Shown here one piece after another: positions 1-11,699 of a DNA stretch of 64,000 nucleotides. The position numbers were made by a program, and so were the translations under genes. The notes beneath the pieces were generated by a model. That model worked only from the letters and a program-made list of their open reading frames with translations, did no database searches and was not told the origin of the DNA. This DNA comes from Madurella fahalii (lineage: Eukaryota; Ascomycota; Sordariomycetes; Sordariales). Position 1 is the stretch's first letter, and each line of letters starts with the position of its first letter. The stretch spans positions 3,844,001 to 3,908,000 of the forward strand of contig CM056878.1 of NCBI GenBank assembly GCA_029876055.1, written 5' to 3'.

Positions 1-139
1 AATGTGAAGAACGCCACGGTCATGTGTATGAAATCAGCAGCCAATTTGTTTTTCTGGAAGACCATCGGATAAACCTAAGGTAAGTAATAAATAATACAGC
101 ACCGGGCCATCGTTGACCTGGAAGCTACTGAGATGGTGT

Positions 140-575
140 AGAAATACTACATCAACACCCGCATACCATCAAAACAAGGGGAGGGCAAAGACGGCCAAAT
201 GCCAGACTGACCAGATTCCAGTAGACAAGACAGGTTAGGCGACACCTCAACAAATGGGGTTCCTGCTGTCCAAACAAGGTTGAAACAGCATGTGCAGATA
301 GATGTTCCCCCTGGTCAGATGGAGACTAGTTCGCACGTAAAGAAAGCTCGTCAACTGAGCTTGTAACAAATGTGGAAAAGAGTGCTGAATTGATTGTCCT
401 GTCTCAGTAAAGAGCAATGGCCAGGACGGCCCTATTTACAATGGTGCAAAAGAAAAATTTGGTCCTCGGCAAGCGCCAGGCCCCGCCGCCCCGGAGCGAC
501 ATCCCAGTGAGTGTGGGCCTCTGATCCGAGGGACTCTGTTCCCTGGGGCCAGTTCTTCCAGCTCACTCACTACCT
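140..575 (-). repeat. LTR-like repeat fragment, inverted copy of 29603-30025
   Basis: The reverse complement of this stretch aligns by eye along most of its length with 29603-30025. Shared blocks include one around 'gagcaatggccaggacggcc' followed by a 'ggtgcaaaagaaaaat' block, the 'aaagaaagctcgtcaa' block, and the 'ggcgacacc' block. The other copy starts TGTTGAG, the usual LTR end type. Identity looks like about 75-80% with small indels, so both are old. No coding capacity is visible. It is either a solo LTR or one terminus of an element extending left out of the window. Confidence 0.6.
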
Positions 576-1417
576 TAGCCAACAACCCCCACGTGCTGAG
601 GCAGAGGTCGGGCGTAACTTATGTCTTTCCCATAGAGTGGTACTAAGTAGTGCACATCGGGGCGGTTATCGGCACAAGAACGCCGGCGGTCCCGAATGGT
701 TACATCAGACTAAGATCTGGGGGCCAGGGGTGTGGCAGGGCTACCAACCACATCTGGAGCGCGATCGTTTCGCGCCTAAATCGATCATAGGCAGTGGGGA
801 GAAGCCGCCTGGCAGCAACCTCACGCGCTTACTGCATGCATTTCATTCGCCCCAAGTAGACAACGCCACTACTACATAAAACGCTTCAGACGCTGTCATC
901 TGGGGGCCAAGCTTGGCACCAACGCCGGTGAACTAAGTGGCTTGTTGGTTCACGATGCAGCATCAGTGTGATTGGCCAAGAGTGACCGTTCAGAGCCAAC
1001 GGACTCTGCTGATCGCTGCAGCATCCCACCCAAGGGGCAGACTACCAGGATGGAGAGGAGGGGGCTGTTCGAATCGGCCAACGGTTAACTTGATATTGGC
1101 GATTACCTGAGCCCTGTTCCCGGTCTCCAGTCTCCTTTCCGCCGCCACGGGGGGTCGGAACACGCCTCGTCGGGGCACAGGTGCTCCGTACTGCACATTG
1201 CGCTCAGGGCTGATTACCTTACCTAGCTGACGTTATCTTGGTTTTCCGCATTTCCTCTCGTTCCCCCCAAATCCCAACCACCTTCGTACTCTACAGAACT
1301 CACGCCCAGCAAGCCGGCGCCGGAATCGGGCCCCGTTGCGGACGCCAATATCCGAGTGTGTTGGCTATGCTTCCACTCCGTCCAGAGTCGCCCGTCTGAC
1401 TTTAGTCTACACCAGCT
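576..1417. other. intergenic, nothing recognised
   Basis: No open frame here shows a recognisable domain, credible splice sites or codon bias. The last 150 bases are the likely promoter and 5' leader of the downstream surface-protein gene. Confidence 0.5.
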
Positions 1418-2435
1418 ATGGCTACTAGCATTGGCGTGCTCACAACGGTTTTTACCCCGCCCGCCGACTGCGCATCCAGTACCGGCATTCACGTCGTTGG
1501 CTGCGGTGACGGATGCGCCTGGTGGGCGGAAGGCCCCCTCGGTGCCGCCCACTGCTATCCGACCAGCTACAATCCCTCCCTCAACCACTACTACAGCCCC
1601 GGCATCTGCCCATCCGGATACACGGCGGCGTGCACCTCTCTACGCTCCATCGCTCAGGTCACCGAAACGATCCAGACATGCTGTCCGACGGCGCTGGGGT
1701 ACCATTACCGGTGCGTCAGGCCGACCTGGCCGTGGCAGAGCAGCCTGGGATGCACCGTGTATTTCGCCGACGCCACCTCGACGTTCAGCTTCCCCACCGT
1801 GACTTCGATCAGGGACGGCTCGACCGTCGTCAGGAGCACCGCGAGGACCGAGGTGGGTATCGGCGCGTACGGCGTCGAGATCCGCTTTCAGTCGACAGAC
1901 TTTGCGCCACGTGCGACGGTAAGTCCAGCGATTTCGTCCGAGCCGGTGAGCCGTTGTTCTCAGGACCACTACTAGGTGCTAACACTAGCATGGCGGTGTT
2001 TGTGAGCAGACAATCAGCAGCTCGTCGTCGACAGGGACGGACGCAGCCGCCACCACTGGGGCAACAACCCTCTCGACAACCCCACAAACCTCAATACCAA
2101 CCAGCGCGGGCAGCGGCCCCAACTCCGGCGGTAGCAGTAGCAGTAGCGGCGTAAACTCGGAGCCCTCAGGGGGGCTGCCAGTCGCCGCCCAGGCCGGAAT
2201 TGGCGTCGGAGTTGGCATCTTCGGGGTGCTCTGCATTCTTTGCGCGGTCCTATGGTTTCGCTACCTCAAGAGACAGGAAAGGGCGTTTCAGGAGCTCCAA
2301 GCAAGAAGCCTCCCTTACCATACCGGACCCGCCGAAGGATGGAAGGCGGAGCCGGCGCCTGTCCATATCACTCAATATTATCCCGCCGAGCTCGACCCTC
2401 AACACCAGCGGCCTCCTGTCGAGCTCGGGACCTAA
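1418..2435 (+). CDS. Single-pass cell-surface protein with Ser/Thr-rich stalk (SKG6/mucin-like)
   Basis: Proposed exons are 1418-1918 and 2010-2435, joined in phase 0 by a GTAAGT...CAG intron with a 'gctaac' branch-type site, giving 308 residues. The N-terminal ~165 residues are Cys-rich, begin with the 'LTTVFTPPADC' type of motif, and contain a 'TCCPT' motif typical of a widespread fungal extracellular family that often lacks a classical signal peptide. A Ser/Thr/Gly-rich stalk follows, then one hydrophobic segment (QAGIGVGVGIFGVLCILCAVLW), a basic stop-transfer sequence (RYLKRQ) and a short Pro-rich cytoplasmic tail ending PVELGT. The architecture suggests a wall-facing sensor or adhesin-like membrane protein. 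Ligand and role are unknown. The start is the first ATG giving the conserved N terminus. Confidence 0.75.
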
Positions 2436-3544
2436 TGTTTGGGCTATGTTGAACAGCCGCAAAGGCCTTACCGACGCTAGGATATACTGGAACAAGGCAT
2501 AATTAAATTAGCGTTCAGAGGTACCCAAATGTTACAAGATTACGACGTTATTAATTTGACACATCTGCCTGTTTCGCAGCCAAATACGACAAAACAAACA
2601 AGTACTGAGATCCCTTCGGTGCCTGTACAGTACGTGCAATGTAATGAGGTTGGTTCAAACAGTTCGTTTGCTCAGGAGATGGATTGAACCTGTAAACTGC
2701 TATGGCATGTCAACCGAGTCGACAACACATTTAGCGCATCTCAGTCGGAGGTCCGGTACCTGTATTTTGTCTCTTGCGCATCTATGGACGTTTCTACCCA
2801 CTGGCGAAGTGCCCGAGTTGGGGATTGACCGTGCGAATTGGATGGTTGCTTTCCGGGGAGGGTAGGAAATGCACGGTCATCGCATGTCAGAATATCATAC
2901 ATAATTACATGAAGACGGCTTGGCCAGGAGCCACTCGTGTAAATTCATATAATTACCGAGTGCAGTCACGTCACGCAAGCGACCGTTCAGCGCCCAGAAA
3001 TCGGGGTGTCAACCAACTAAGCCCTCGCTGTCTGGAAATTACGGATCTATTTTGCTGACTTCCTCTATCTACATTGTTCTATCAATCGGAAGCCAACGAG
3101 AAGAGTCAGATGACAGCCAGGGAACCTAGATCCCACGCCGCTTGTACTCTACAACCCTGCTTAGCGCCACCATGGCGCGGTTAATTATTCGTCGTGCGAC
3201 AAGTTCCCTCGGAACTGTTGAGGTACAGCACCAGAGGGATTCTTAGTTGATGGGCGAGTCGTATGGGGGTGTGTTCTGAGATACCCAGCCTTCAATCGCC
3301 GGCGCTGTGCTCTCTCGGAGGAATCGGAAACGGCTTCGCCTTAGGTAAGAAATCTGCAGGCCAAGCCAAGTGGTAGTAGATACTGAATCCTCGATATATT
3401 CCTCTATATGATCGATCCAGGGGGGGCCCCTGCTATATACAGCGAATCGAAGTAATAGTGTTACCTAGTAGCAGCGACGTGGTGTGATCCCTCATCGTCT
3501 CTCACACCGTTCACCGCCGGTATGTCGTGCTTCCATCCCCCGGT
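2436..3544. other. intergenic, nothing recognised
   Basis: AT-richer sequence with many stops in all frames. Nothing with recognisable protein or RNA structure was found. It holds the 3' ends of the two convergent flanking genes. Confidence 0.5.
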
Positions 3545-4985
3545 TCACACGCACTGCGAGTACCACTGGTTCTGGGCCTGGCAGGTCGACCCGGATGCAC
3601 ATGTTGTGCAACCGCTCCAGCCCTGGCCGCCGCACTGTCCCCACCTCTGCACCTGGCAGCCGCCACCATTGCCGCCACCGCCTCCGTTTCCGGGGTTGCC
3701 GCCGCCATTTCCGGGGTTACTACCGCCGCCGTTGCCTGGGTTGCTGCCGCCGCCTGCAGGGAGAACAGTTGTCAGTCAGCCTCTCACAGGAAAAACATGT
3801 GGTATGTATAGTATGTATATATATGTAAAATAGAGATAAAATAGATAAAATAAAATTCCCAAACTTACCCCCGCCCGCCGCAGGTTGCGGGCCCGTGATC
3901 CGGACGCCGCCGGGCAGCTCGCTCAACCAGCCGTCGATGTTCTCGGGCACCTTCTTTTGCTGGGTGCACTGGTTGCCGGCGGAGATGCTCTGGGACCGGA
4001 GCTGGGGGCAAACGGGGCCGTCGCAGTTGGCGTCCATGGCGCGCTGCAGCGAGTCGCCCCTCCAGCCGAAGACGTAGTCGCCGTGGGTGCCGTAGCCCGT
4101 GTAGTCGCCGTACGACCACACGAAGGGCTGCGAGCCGTCCTCGGGCCACAGGCTCCGGTCGTTGAACCGCCGCGTGTCCCAGATCACCTCGTAGAACAGC
4201 TGCGGGAGCCGCACCGGGTGCGACGCCGGGCACGGCCCCCCGCTCTCAAACGTCCCGCTGCTCGGGTACGCCACGTGGCTCGCGTGGTCCGGGCTGTCGA
4301 GGTTCCGCCCGTCCCAGCACGTCGGGAACCGCACGTTGGCCATGATGCCCTCCCTGCACGGCTGCTTGGGCATGTCGGTCGTCTCGCCCGTGCGCGTGTA
4401 AAGCGTCTCGAGACACGTGAAGGTCATCTGCCGGTACCGGGACGCCTCGGCCGCGGTGCGGTAGGACGGGTTGCCGACGATCATGCGGAAGCCGGGCTGG
4501 AAGGCCGTGACCTTTTGGTTCTGGTACGACGCCGTGTAGTAGACGGTCATGCCGCCGCCCCGCGCCCCATCGAAGTCGACGTTGGGTCTCTGGGGCACGC
4601 GGATGAAGCTGCCGTTGCGCGCCCGGAAGAAGAGCGTGGCTGTCCAGTAGTTGGAAAAGTCTTCGGCGAAGGTGCACGTCGTGCAGGTAGCTTCCTCGCC
4701 GATGTTATGCCGGCTGGGGTCCATGGTGATGTTGAACATGTTACCGCCTACTATCTGGTGGAGATGGGGCGATTGGGCGGCGCCGGGGAAGACGAGGCTA
4801 CACACGGCATGTTAATTTTCCTCACTACTTCAGCGCTGAGGTTTGTACTCGACAGCGCAAAGAAAGGTAACTAACGGATCCAGACGCTCAGTGACGAGCT
4901 CCGAGCACGAAAACCGCAGGATGGCATCGGCGCCTGGCGCGCCGGCAAACGCCAGCGCGGCAGCGAGGAAGCTGCGTTGATGCAT
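3545..4985 (-). CDS. Secreted DUF1996 protein with C-terminal CBM1 cellulose-binding module
   Basis: Proposed exons on the minus strand are 4985-4876, 4797-3869 and 3753-3545, with GT-AG introns in phases 2 and 1, giving 415 residues. Exon 1 encodes a signal peptide (MHQRSFLAAALAFAGAPGADA). Exon 2 carries the DUF1996 domain: HLHQIVGG, TCTTC, DFSNYWTA, GMTVYY, CWDGRNLDSPDH, CPASHPVRLPQ and GYGTHGDYVFGW. Exon 3 encodes a Gly/Asn/Pro linker and then a complete CBM1 with the family pattern (QRWGQCGGQGWSGCTTC ... QNQWYSQCV). CBM1 binds crystalline cellulose, so the protein is probably exported and docks on plant cell wall. The activity of DUF1996 is not something I can state. A paralogue without CBM1 lies at 57899-59071. 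The domain calls are strong; the exon edges are read by eye. Confidence 0.85.
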
Positions 4986-5879
4986 CTCGTCTCCCGTTGG
5001 CCGTTGATCACAAGTGACGGAGACGCGTGTTGATCGTCCCTAGTCCAGAACCTCAGACTCGTCGAGACTCGTCGATCGTTCCCCTTCCCCCCCTGATCGA
5101 AGGGGCAGGTCCCCCCTTTTTTTATCTCGTCGGGCTCGAGCATCGTCCGTGGCCCGCTGCCAGGATGTCCTGAGCCACCGTCTTCGAGGTGCTGGTTCCG
5201 AGGCCACGAACCAGGGGTCACGACTGTCGATCCGAACATGAACGGCCTCGGCCTCCAAATTGGGGCAGTCGAGGTAGTACGTGTAGTTTTCCGGCTGAAT
5301 TAGAGGTTGCAACGGAGACATTATCCGCTTCATTATTGAGGGAGGCTCTGAAGCTTCTTTGCACCTCTCGAGCACCAGTATTCCCCGTGGTGCGGGGAAT
5401 AAGGGCAAGGGCCGCGACCAAAAATCCGGGGACGGGGGCTTCTACCAAGTTTCCACGCGTCTTCGGTGTCAATGCATGTCGAATGAGAGGTTGGAGGGTG
5501 GGCGAGTGGACCCCTGAAAACGGTAGCGATTCTCGCTACTGTCGTACCACGCCGGGGTCCGCTAGCCGGGTCTGTCCGTTTTCGACACTTGCCTTCCCAT
5601 TTAGGTCTCGGAGTCTCTTCCCGCCCCCGGGTCGTCCGGGCTCCACTGTCGACCGTGACAGCTCCAAACCTTCCGAGCCAAGGCCTGGAATGGCAGCGTG
5701 ATCACCTGTTCGATGCTTCTGTGTCATTGCTGCCTCTGTTAGCCCTAGTCAGGCCAATCCGTCTATTCAGGCTCATCTTCGTGGCAACCTGACAGTACAC
5801 TACGCCTACCTGTGGTTTTCTTGGCTCTGGGGTTAGTCTCGTCGAAGCCCTATGTGAGAACGCCCACGTCCGGGTTCGG
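4986..5879. other. intergenic / upstream remnant of the following pseudogene
   Basis: The left part is the promoter side of the DUF1996-CBM1 gene. The right part probably holds the decayed 5' end of the dead membrane-protein gene at 5880-7352, but no frame could be followed with confidence. Confidence 0.35.
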
Positions 5880-7352
5880 TATTCTTCCATGGCGAGTCAT
5901 GTGTGAGAACGTCACCCAAGAGCCTGGAAACGGACAAGAAAACTCGGGTAAATTTTGGAGCCGGTAGGCCGAGGCGGACACATCCACCACCCCTCGTTCT
6001 CCTTGGCAGAGCCCCACCGGGACCGAGGAAGTTTGTATACAGGGTTGTTGGGTCAAAAGCAATCTTGTCATGGATACCTGTCTTCTTGAAACTTGCAATA
6101 TTACCTTTACGGTACTACAGGATACCATGTACATCCGCAAATACCCCAGTAAGTCGCCCAATCTCAAATTCCATTCATGATCTTGCTAAGTGACTTATTT
6201 ATCGCGAAGTTCGCTCCTGCCGAGGCTATAGAGGAAACACCTCAGCGTCCATCGATACACCTCTCGTCTCGTGTTACTATAGCATACCTCCAATTACCCG
6301 TGCTAACCGCAAAGGCATGGTGGGACCGTCTCAAGTCTTGCCCAGACCAATTTCGATTTGCGCCACGGGAATCACAGCGACAGTGAAAACGCGTCAAATT
6401 TGTCTACAACGCCACCGAGCCCGCAACAACTTCCGAGACCCCAACGTCACTCTCCGGACTCAAAGTCCAGTCTATTTCCGACATAGAGTACAGCTGAGAA
6501 GAAGAGAAGCCGCTCTGGGCCGTCGAAAACCCCGGGACGGCTTTTGACTTAGCTAGTATCAACCTGCAATGGGCCATCATCGACGAAGCTAGGGCCTAAA
6601 AGTTTGCGGATGGAATCCGGACTTTACGGGCAGATCCGTTACCGCTACCGGCCACGATGGACTACTACCGCACCACAGGAAACGGATGGAGTGACAGTCT
6701 TGTGAGTCTCGCCGTTTTCTTTTCTTTTCTTTTTTTTTTTTTTCTTTGAAAAGGAAAAAAGACAACAGTACTGACTTGCGCTGCCTATCTTACCTAGGCG
6801 GGTTCACGCGCCCCGGCTCTCGCCCTCTACATAATCCTGAATGGTTTCTCCTACCAAGGAAGGACGGAACTAGCCGCCGTACTCCGCTGGCAGAATCTCA
6901 GCTCTACTCCGCATAAGATAACAAACCTCCGCTGGACCGAGTTCGAGGGTAACATGGTCACTGGCACAAAGTCCCGTCTTTCGGCTGCTGCGAATGCCGA
7001 TGATGTGACGGGCGAGGTGTTTATGTACCGTAAGACGATTACCTATAGGTATGAATTTGGGATTGTAGCTTACCTATGTTGTGTTGTGTGGCTCGCGTGG
7101 GCGGGAGCTTGTTTGTACATGGTGTGTCTCCCGCATCTCCGCGGACGGATAATGCCGGGGAATTTGCAAGTTGCAATCAACAGTATCTCGGTTGGGAGGT
7201 TGCTTGTTTGGGGACGGGATGGTGCAGCGGGACGGGACTTCGGATTGGACGTGTCTGCTAAGGAGTGGTTGCGCAAGGAGGGAAGGAGTGTTGTGGACTT
7301 TTCGGAGAGCTCTGATGGCGACGACGCGGATGTGGAGATTGAGCTACTTTAG
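5880..7352 (+). pseudogene. Dead fungal membrane-protein gene with four C-to-T nonsense codons
   Basis: Three exons of one gene can be followed. The first (about 5895-6150) contains a Cys-rich stretch with 'CIQGCWVKSN' and 'DTCLLETCNITFTV' and ends at a GTAAGT donor. The second runs in one frame to about 6704 (NLQWAIIDEARA, DYYRTTGNGW). The third begins near 6798 after an intron with a long T tract and encodes 'LNGFSYQGRTELAAVLRWQN', 'NLRWTEFEGNMVTG', a Tyr-rich segment, one hydrophobic span (FGIVAYLCCVVWLAWAGACL) and an acidic tail. In-frame stops lie at 5965, 6384, 6495 and 6597. Each is explained by one C-to-T change (CAG, CGA, CGA, CAA). It resembles large fungal proteins with an extracellular domain and C-terminal membrane spans. 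The 5' end was not found. Confidence 0.65.
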
Positions 7353-7518
7353 AGGGAAAGGGAGTAGCTTCGGACAGGGATATTTAACGATGAAGCTATG
7401 AGTTTAGATATTTAGCAAGATATATTGTTTTCGTTACTATCAAGACTCTCACTTCCCCTTCTCCATCTTCCCCAACTCGTTTCCCGCCCCCGCATTCCAC
7501 TTCATCGCCGTGAAACCC

Positions 7519-7607
7519 TGTCGCGCTGGAAATCGCACTTGTGGAGCTCGGCTCCTGACCTCCAAGCTCAGCAGCTCGTCACGTGAGCTCGCCTAGACCA
7601 TTTTCCT
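7519..7607 (+). repeat. Short dispersed repeat, copy A
   Basis: About 89 bp beginning TGTCGCGCTGGAAATCG match 17776-17863 in the same orientation with roughly eight differences, mostly transitions. The TG start suggests the edge of an LTR. The two copies bracket the HET / DUF7580-like / Zn2Cys6 gene block. Confidence 0.7.
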
Positions 7608-7670
7608 TTGTAATTTTGTATTCAAAAATAGCTGACTCAGCAAGTAAGTCGGCATTTCTAACGATAGAAC

Positions 7671-7737
7671 TGGGCGAGGTAGGGGTTTTATGAGATAAAT
7701 CTAGGCACAGAAAATCTCCATTTTCATACCTCGCCCA
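7671..7737. repeat. Perfect 11-bp inverted repeat with 45-bp spacer
   Basis: TGGGCGAGGTA at 7671-7681 is repeated as its exact reverse complement at 7727-7737. It lies just after repeat copy A and before a 25-base T run (7767-7791). It may be a small foldback or element end; no function is evident. Confidence 0.4.
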
Positions 7738-8106
7738 CGTGACGTTATTTACTCTGGCTCAGACTCTTTTTTTTTTTTTTTTTTTTTTTTTGCTAAACCT
7801 TATGTTTCAACTACTAGGCATGGCTGTTATAGAGTATTTCTGCCTTTGAGCAATGTTATATTATACGATACATAACCCTCTATCAAGCTGAAAAAGAAAT
7901 AAGAAGAAGAAAGGGACGGATATATAAGTATGGGCTAAAGTTATTATTGGTTGATCTCTGTATAAGTGTGACTTTGGAAACCACTTAGTTGAATCTGAGG
8001 GTTATATGCTATATAGTGACTTTATGTTAACTAGTAGGAGAGTATGCTTCTAATTGAGAGGCTTACCCTAGTTTGGTTTGGACTGGCTACGTACCACTTC
8101 CCCTAT

Positions 8107-10717
8107 TTATCGTAATGTCACCCTCGTAAGCCTACCCTCCTTAAACTCCTCGCCACGCATCAAACCATGCACTAATACTGCCCCAACCAATGAAAACACC
8201 CATTTTTCTCCTTCGCTGCGAAGCAGCAGAGGTGCCCTGACGCCCGGCACTAAATATACCTGGTCACCATCTTTCGTCTCCAACGGCCCCGAGCCAGCGA
8301 ACCCGTTGGGCATAACAAACAAACATCTCCCCTCGTCCACCAACCTGTTCACCACCTTTATAATATAATTGAGAATAGTGGCGTCACCTTTTATCCCGTC
8401 CAGAATCTTCTGCGTCCAAATGCTAACCAAAGCAGCGGCATGATCTCGGCCCTGAAATCCAGCTTCACGGACGAACTGGTCTATGGCTGCGGCATAGTGT
8501 CTGTTGATGATGTCAAGAAATCGCTGGTGCACAATGAACTCGTCTCGTAACTCAGTAAAGTCATACGGCGCCGCCCACGGCTTGCGTTCCACCGTGACCT
8601 CCCTCCATCTATGAACTTTGCTTCCTGTAGGTTTCAACTTCTGGTAGTGTGTCGGTCTTCGCGGCGGAAACTTGCCTTCGAGGATGGCGAACGATGAACT
8701 GGCGGGGTGTTGGTACGCAACTAGATACTGCGTCTGGTCTCCTCTTGGAAAGGCCATATGTATCCACATGACGAGCTGATGGAGGGCGGAGACTAGTTGA
8801 CTACGGCTTCGGTTATCGGTAATAGTAGTGAAGCGGAAGATTGGGCCGATAATTCCAAAACATTGACCTTCGACGGCCATGTTTATACCGGAAATGATCG
8901 GGGGCCGGAAGGGTCTCGAAGAAGCAGCGTATATGTCGTGCAGCTCATTTCGATAGCGATCCACCAGCCAGGTGTTGGACTCGGCTGAATTCCAGTTCGC
9001 AAGCCAGGAAGGCCAGCCGCACTCCCTGCTCTTGGATCCGCCGCTCATGATTAGAGTGACAAAAGCCGGTTCCCAAGCGATAAGATCTCGGAGCATGTTC
9101 TTGAAAACCTCGCTCGCAGGCTGTAAGTAGTCCGGCGGTGATGGAGAGGCCCCGCTCGCCTTCAGGACTCCTGAAAGTGCGAATGCTTTGTCCATAGGGT
9201 TTGAGCTTATGCGTTCACGAAGGGCCGTCCAAATGGCGGGCACGAAGATATTCTTGAATTCGCGGCGGTGCTCAGCAGCGTCGGCACAGCTTCGTTCCAG
9301 CCACGTCTGTAGCCTCCCAGTCAAGACGAAATCTAGAAACGTTCTGGAAAAGAAATAGATGTTGAACGAAAGGAGTATCGCGGGTATACCGAATAGTACA
9401 GAAATAAGCCCACCAATCGCCATAGCAAGATCAGGATCGTTGCGGTTGGAAATCATTACAATTAGATAGATGGGGCTGTACAACGCCCAGTAACCGAGTT
9501 GTGCGAAAGCCACGCAGATCCAGTAGGTTGTCGCCCAAAACAAAGAGTTGTTTCTATGTCTGATGGAGTGTCTGACGAGCTCCCCAAATGATGGTGCAAG
9601 TTGCAGTCCTTCCACATTGCTGGTATCCGGGGCCGAGCGGCGAGAGCGACGTGGAACCCCGAGCCAGATGTCAACAAGAGAGCGCCAAGGGGCCAACACA
9701 ACAGTTAAGGCTGTTGATATGTCAGGTTGGTAAACAGCACTGACGATGTCCTCCCACGGGATGAGGTTGTGGCCGCAGAGAAAGACTGGATTCTCGGACA
9801 GAACGAGTTCTTGGAAAGTCCAAGCTCTGAAGACCCAAGGTGAACAGAAAAACTGCAAGAGCCAAACTAGCTCTTCTCCCTCCGTGTGTAGACTCATATA
9901 AGGGTTCTGGAAATCCTCGATTTTGTCGATGAACCACGATGGGCATCTCTGATCCAAGAGCAAGAGGATACGCCCAGAACAAAGCCGAGCTTGGAGAAGG
10001 TTTCAGCATCCCTGTGCGATTTATGATAGACTTGAATTTGGTGTGATGCTTACCGAAAATATCGCTCCATTTCCTCCATTCAAGTCTGTACCACTCGCGC
10101 ATACGGTCATTCCCCTGGGAGGCAGCGACGTATGCCAGCGGCAACCTTCTCGATATGCTAGCTCGTGATTTCAAGCATTTGACGGCAAAGTCAAGCCCCT
10201 GGCTGCTCTCTCCAAGCCAAATGTAGCCGACCTGAGCCATGCTGTATATTTCTTCCATTAGCGGAATCTGGGTCTCCTTATCGCGGCCATCATCCTGGTC
10301 GATGCAAACAGCATCAACCCAGATTGTAACGGCGCCGACGTGTCGGCGGATACGCCTGAGAGCATGGTGTAAGTTTTCGGTAACCTCAAGGTCGACACGT
10401 TCCGGGCTGACGACGGTCAGCCAGAACCGTGGAGTATTAGGTTCGGGCGTAGCGCCCCAGACATAGGACAATGACGTGAACTCGGGCCGGTCGGCAAGAT
10501 GCGCAACACGGAGGCGACCCGTTAGTGGGGCTTCATCCCGTCCTGGCGGAGCGGCTTGGAGGTCCAAAAGTCGGATTGTGAATGAGCCGGAGGGGATGGT
10601 AAGCTGCGAGTAGAGTTGTTGGCGAGATGTGGAATTGGTGTCGTATGATAATCGGCTGCTGCCCCGCTGAGTGGACATCAGAGGTGCTCGCTCTGATGTA
10701 TTGTCACTGTGCGCCAT
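8107..10717 (-). CDS. HET-domain (heterokaryon incompatibility) protein with two membrane-type helices
   Basis: Proposed exons are 10717-10054 and 9989-8107. The intron has a GTAAGC donor, a CTGAAAC branch-like site and an AAG acceptor, and the phases match (1/2), giving 848 residues. Residues ~90-300 hold the HET signature: FTSLSYVWG, IWVDAVCIDQDD, QIPLMEEIYSMA, YIWLGE, and in exon 2 WVFRAWTFQE and FLCGH. Two long hydrophobic stretches follow (around WICVAFAQLGYWALYSPIYLIV and GGLISVLFGIPAILLSFNIYF), so the protein may be membrane-anchored. The C-terminal region contains the GxCxGxI-like motif seen in many HET proteins (VEGQCFGIIGPI). HET proteins trigger cell death when incompatible hyphae fuse, or act as NLR-like effectors. 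The frame is intact. Specificity is unknown. Confidence 0.85.
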
Positions 10718-11087
10718 GTCTGTTATCAGACCGAGCGGCCACGTCGGAAAGGCAGACTGACTACAGAGACAGGAGGGGTAGGTCCGAATGCGGCAACTGT
10801 TTTTACTCTCAGCTCCCAGCTGGTGATTGAGGTATGGGAACGTGTGGGGTGTTGGCTTTGGTGTTCCTACTGTGAGAAGAAAAGACTCTGGACCTGAGAG
10901 CAAAATCGAGATTACCGGAGCTTGAAAAGTGGAAATATCAGGCAGCTACAGTTCGCACCCTCTCCTAACAATTTTAGCCTTGGCAGCAGGGGTCATGCGA
11001 CAGCCAATCAGAATATAAGAAATACCTTTACTTATAGGATTTATCAACTCTCAGGTGCTGCACCGACATAAAAGTTATATCATTATA

Positions 11088-11230
11088 ACGTAATCCATAA
11101 GCGAGCCGTACACTCAAGCGAGTCATACAGTCCCCATCACAATGCATCCTCCTTGCACCCAATATCAATTTTTTCTATAACCTAATAACGTATATTATAA
11201 GCGAGCTGACCATATAAGCGAGCTAACCTC
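11088..11230 (+). repeat. Two pogo/Fot1-type inverted-repeat ends (relics)
   Basis: Two stretches, starting near 11088 and 11188, each begin TAACGTA and carry the paired 'aGCGAG' subterminal motif (ATAAGCGAGC twice in the second). Layout and spacing closely match the TIR of the pogo-type element at 25590-27451, which has CAGCGAGTGACC twice. Both read in the left-end orientation and no right ends were found. The second is followed after ~110 bp by the LTR at 11344, so the element was probably truncated. Confidence 0.5.
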
Positions 11231-11343
11231 TTTCCACTACCTCACCACTACTATCCTCAATTACAACACCACCACTAGGAAATAACAATAACTAAACCAG
11301 AAATAGATAAATCGGACGATTCTCCAGCCTCCTGACATGTACG

Positions 11344-11605
11344 TGTCGGAAACACGGCACCTCTGAATCTTGGGAAATGACAGTTGAGGATTTTGTGTGT
11401 CTTGATTTTGATTGTCTTTTTTTGTGTCTCCATCTGTGCTGGAGAGCTTGCTCCTTTTATAGACGAGATACCCGTATAGGATAACGTCTGTTCAGTGGCA
11501 CAGTCAGCTGCCAGCCTGCTTTAGCTGACTAGAGTACATGGGTTTGACTCCTGCACTAGATCCTGTGATCCTGATCCTTTGGACTAGCACCTGATCCTTT
11601 TGACA
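11344..11605 (-). repeat. Solo Copia LTR
   Basis: This stretch begins TGTCGGAAAC and ends TTTTGACA. It aligns over its whole length with the LTR at 23852-24122 that abuts the Copia pol remnant (shared block GGCACCTCTGAATCTTGGG, then a shared '...agcctgct...' region and the 'gatcctg' repeats). No internal coding region follows, and the five bases on each side differ, so no target-site duplication is visible. It lies about 95 bp past the stop codon of the downstream minus-strand gene. Confidence 0.75.
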
Positions 11606-11699
11606 ATATTTAATCACTATCATCAGTTATCATAGCACTCCCTGATAGCAGACCATCGAGTTATAACTTGGCACCTCAGTCACCTCTAGAGCTTAGAGT

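Noticed and set aside
3885..4874. 329-codon open frame on the plus strand
   Set aside because: Antisense to the DUF1996-CBM1 gene, with Arg/Val/Ala-biased shadow composition and no domain.
5040..5408. 122-codon minus-strand frame with protein-like N half
   Set aside because: Only a short plausible stretch (QPENYTYYLDCPNLEAEAVH) and no conserved neighbours or splice partners.
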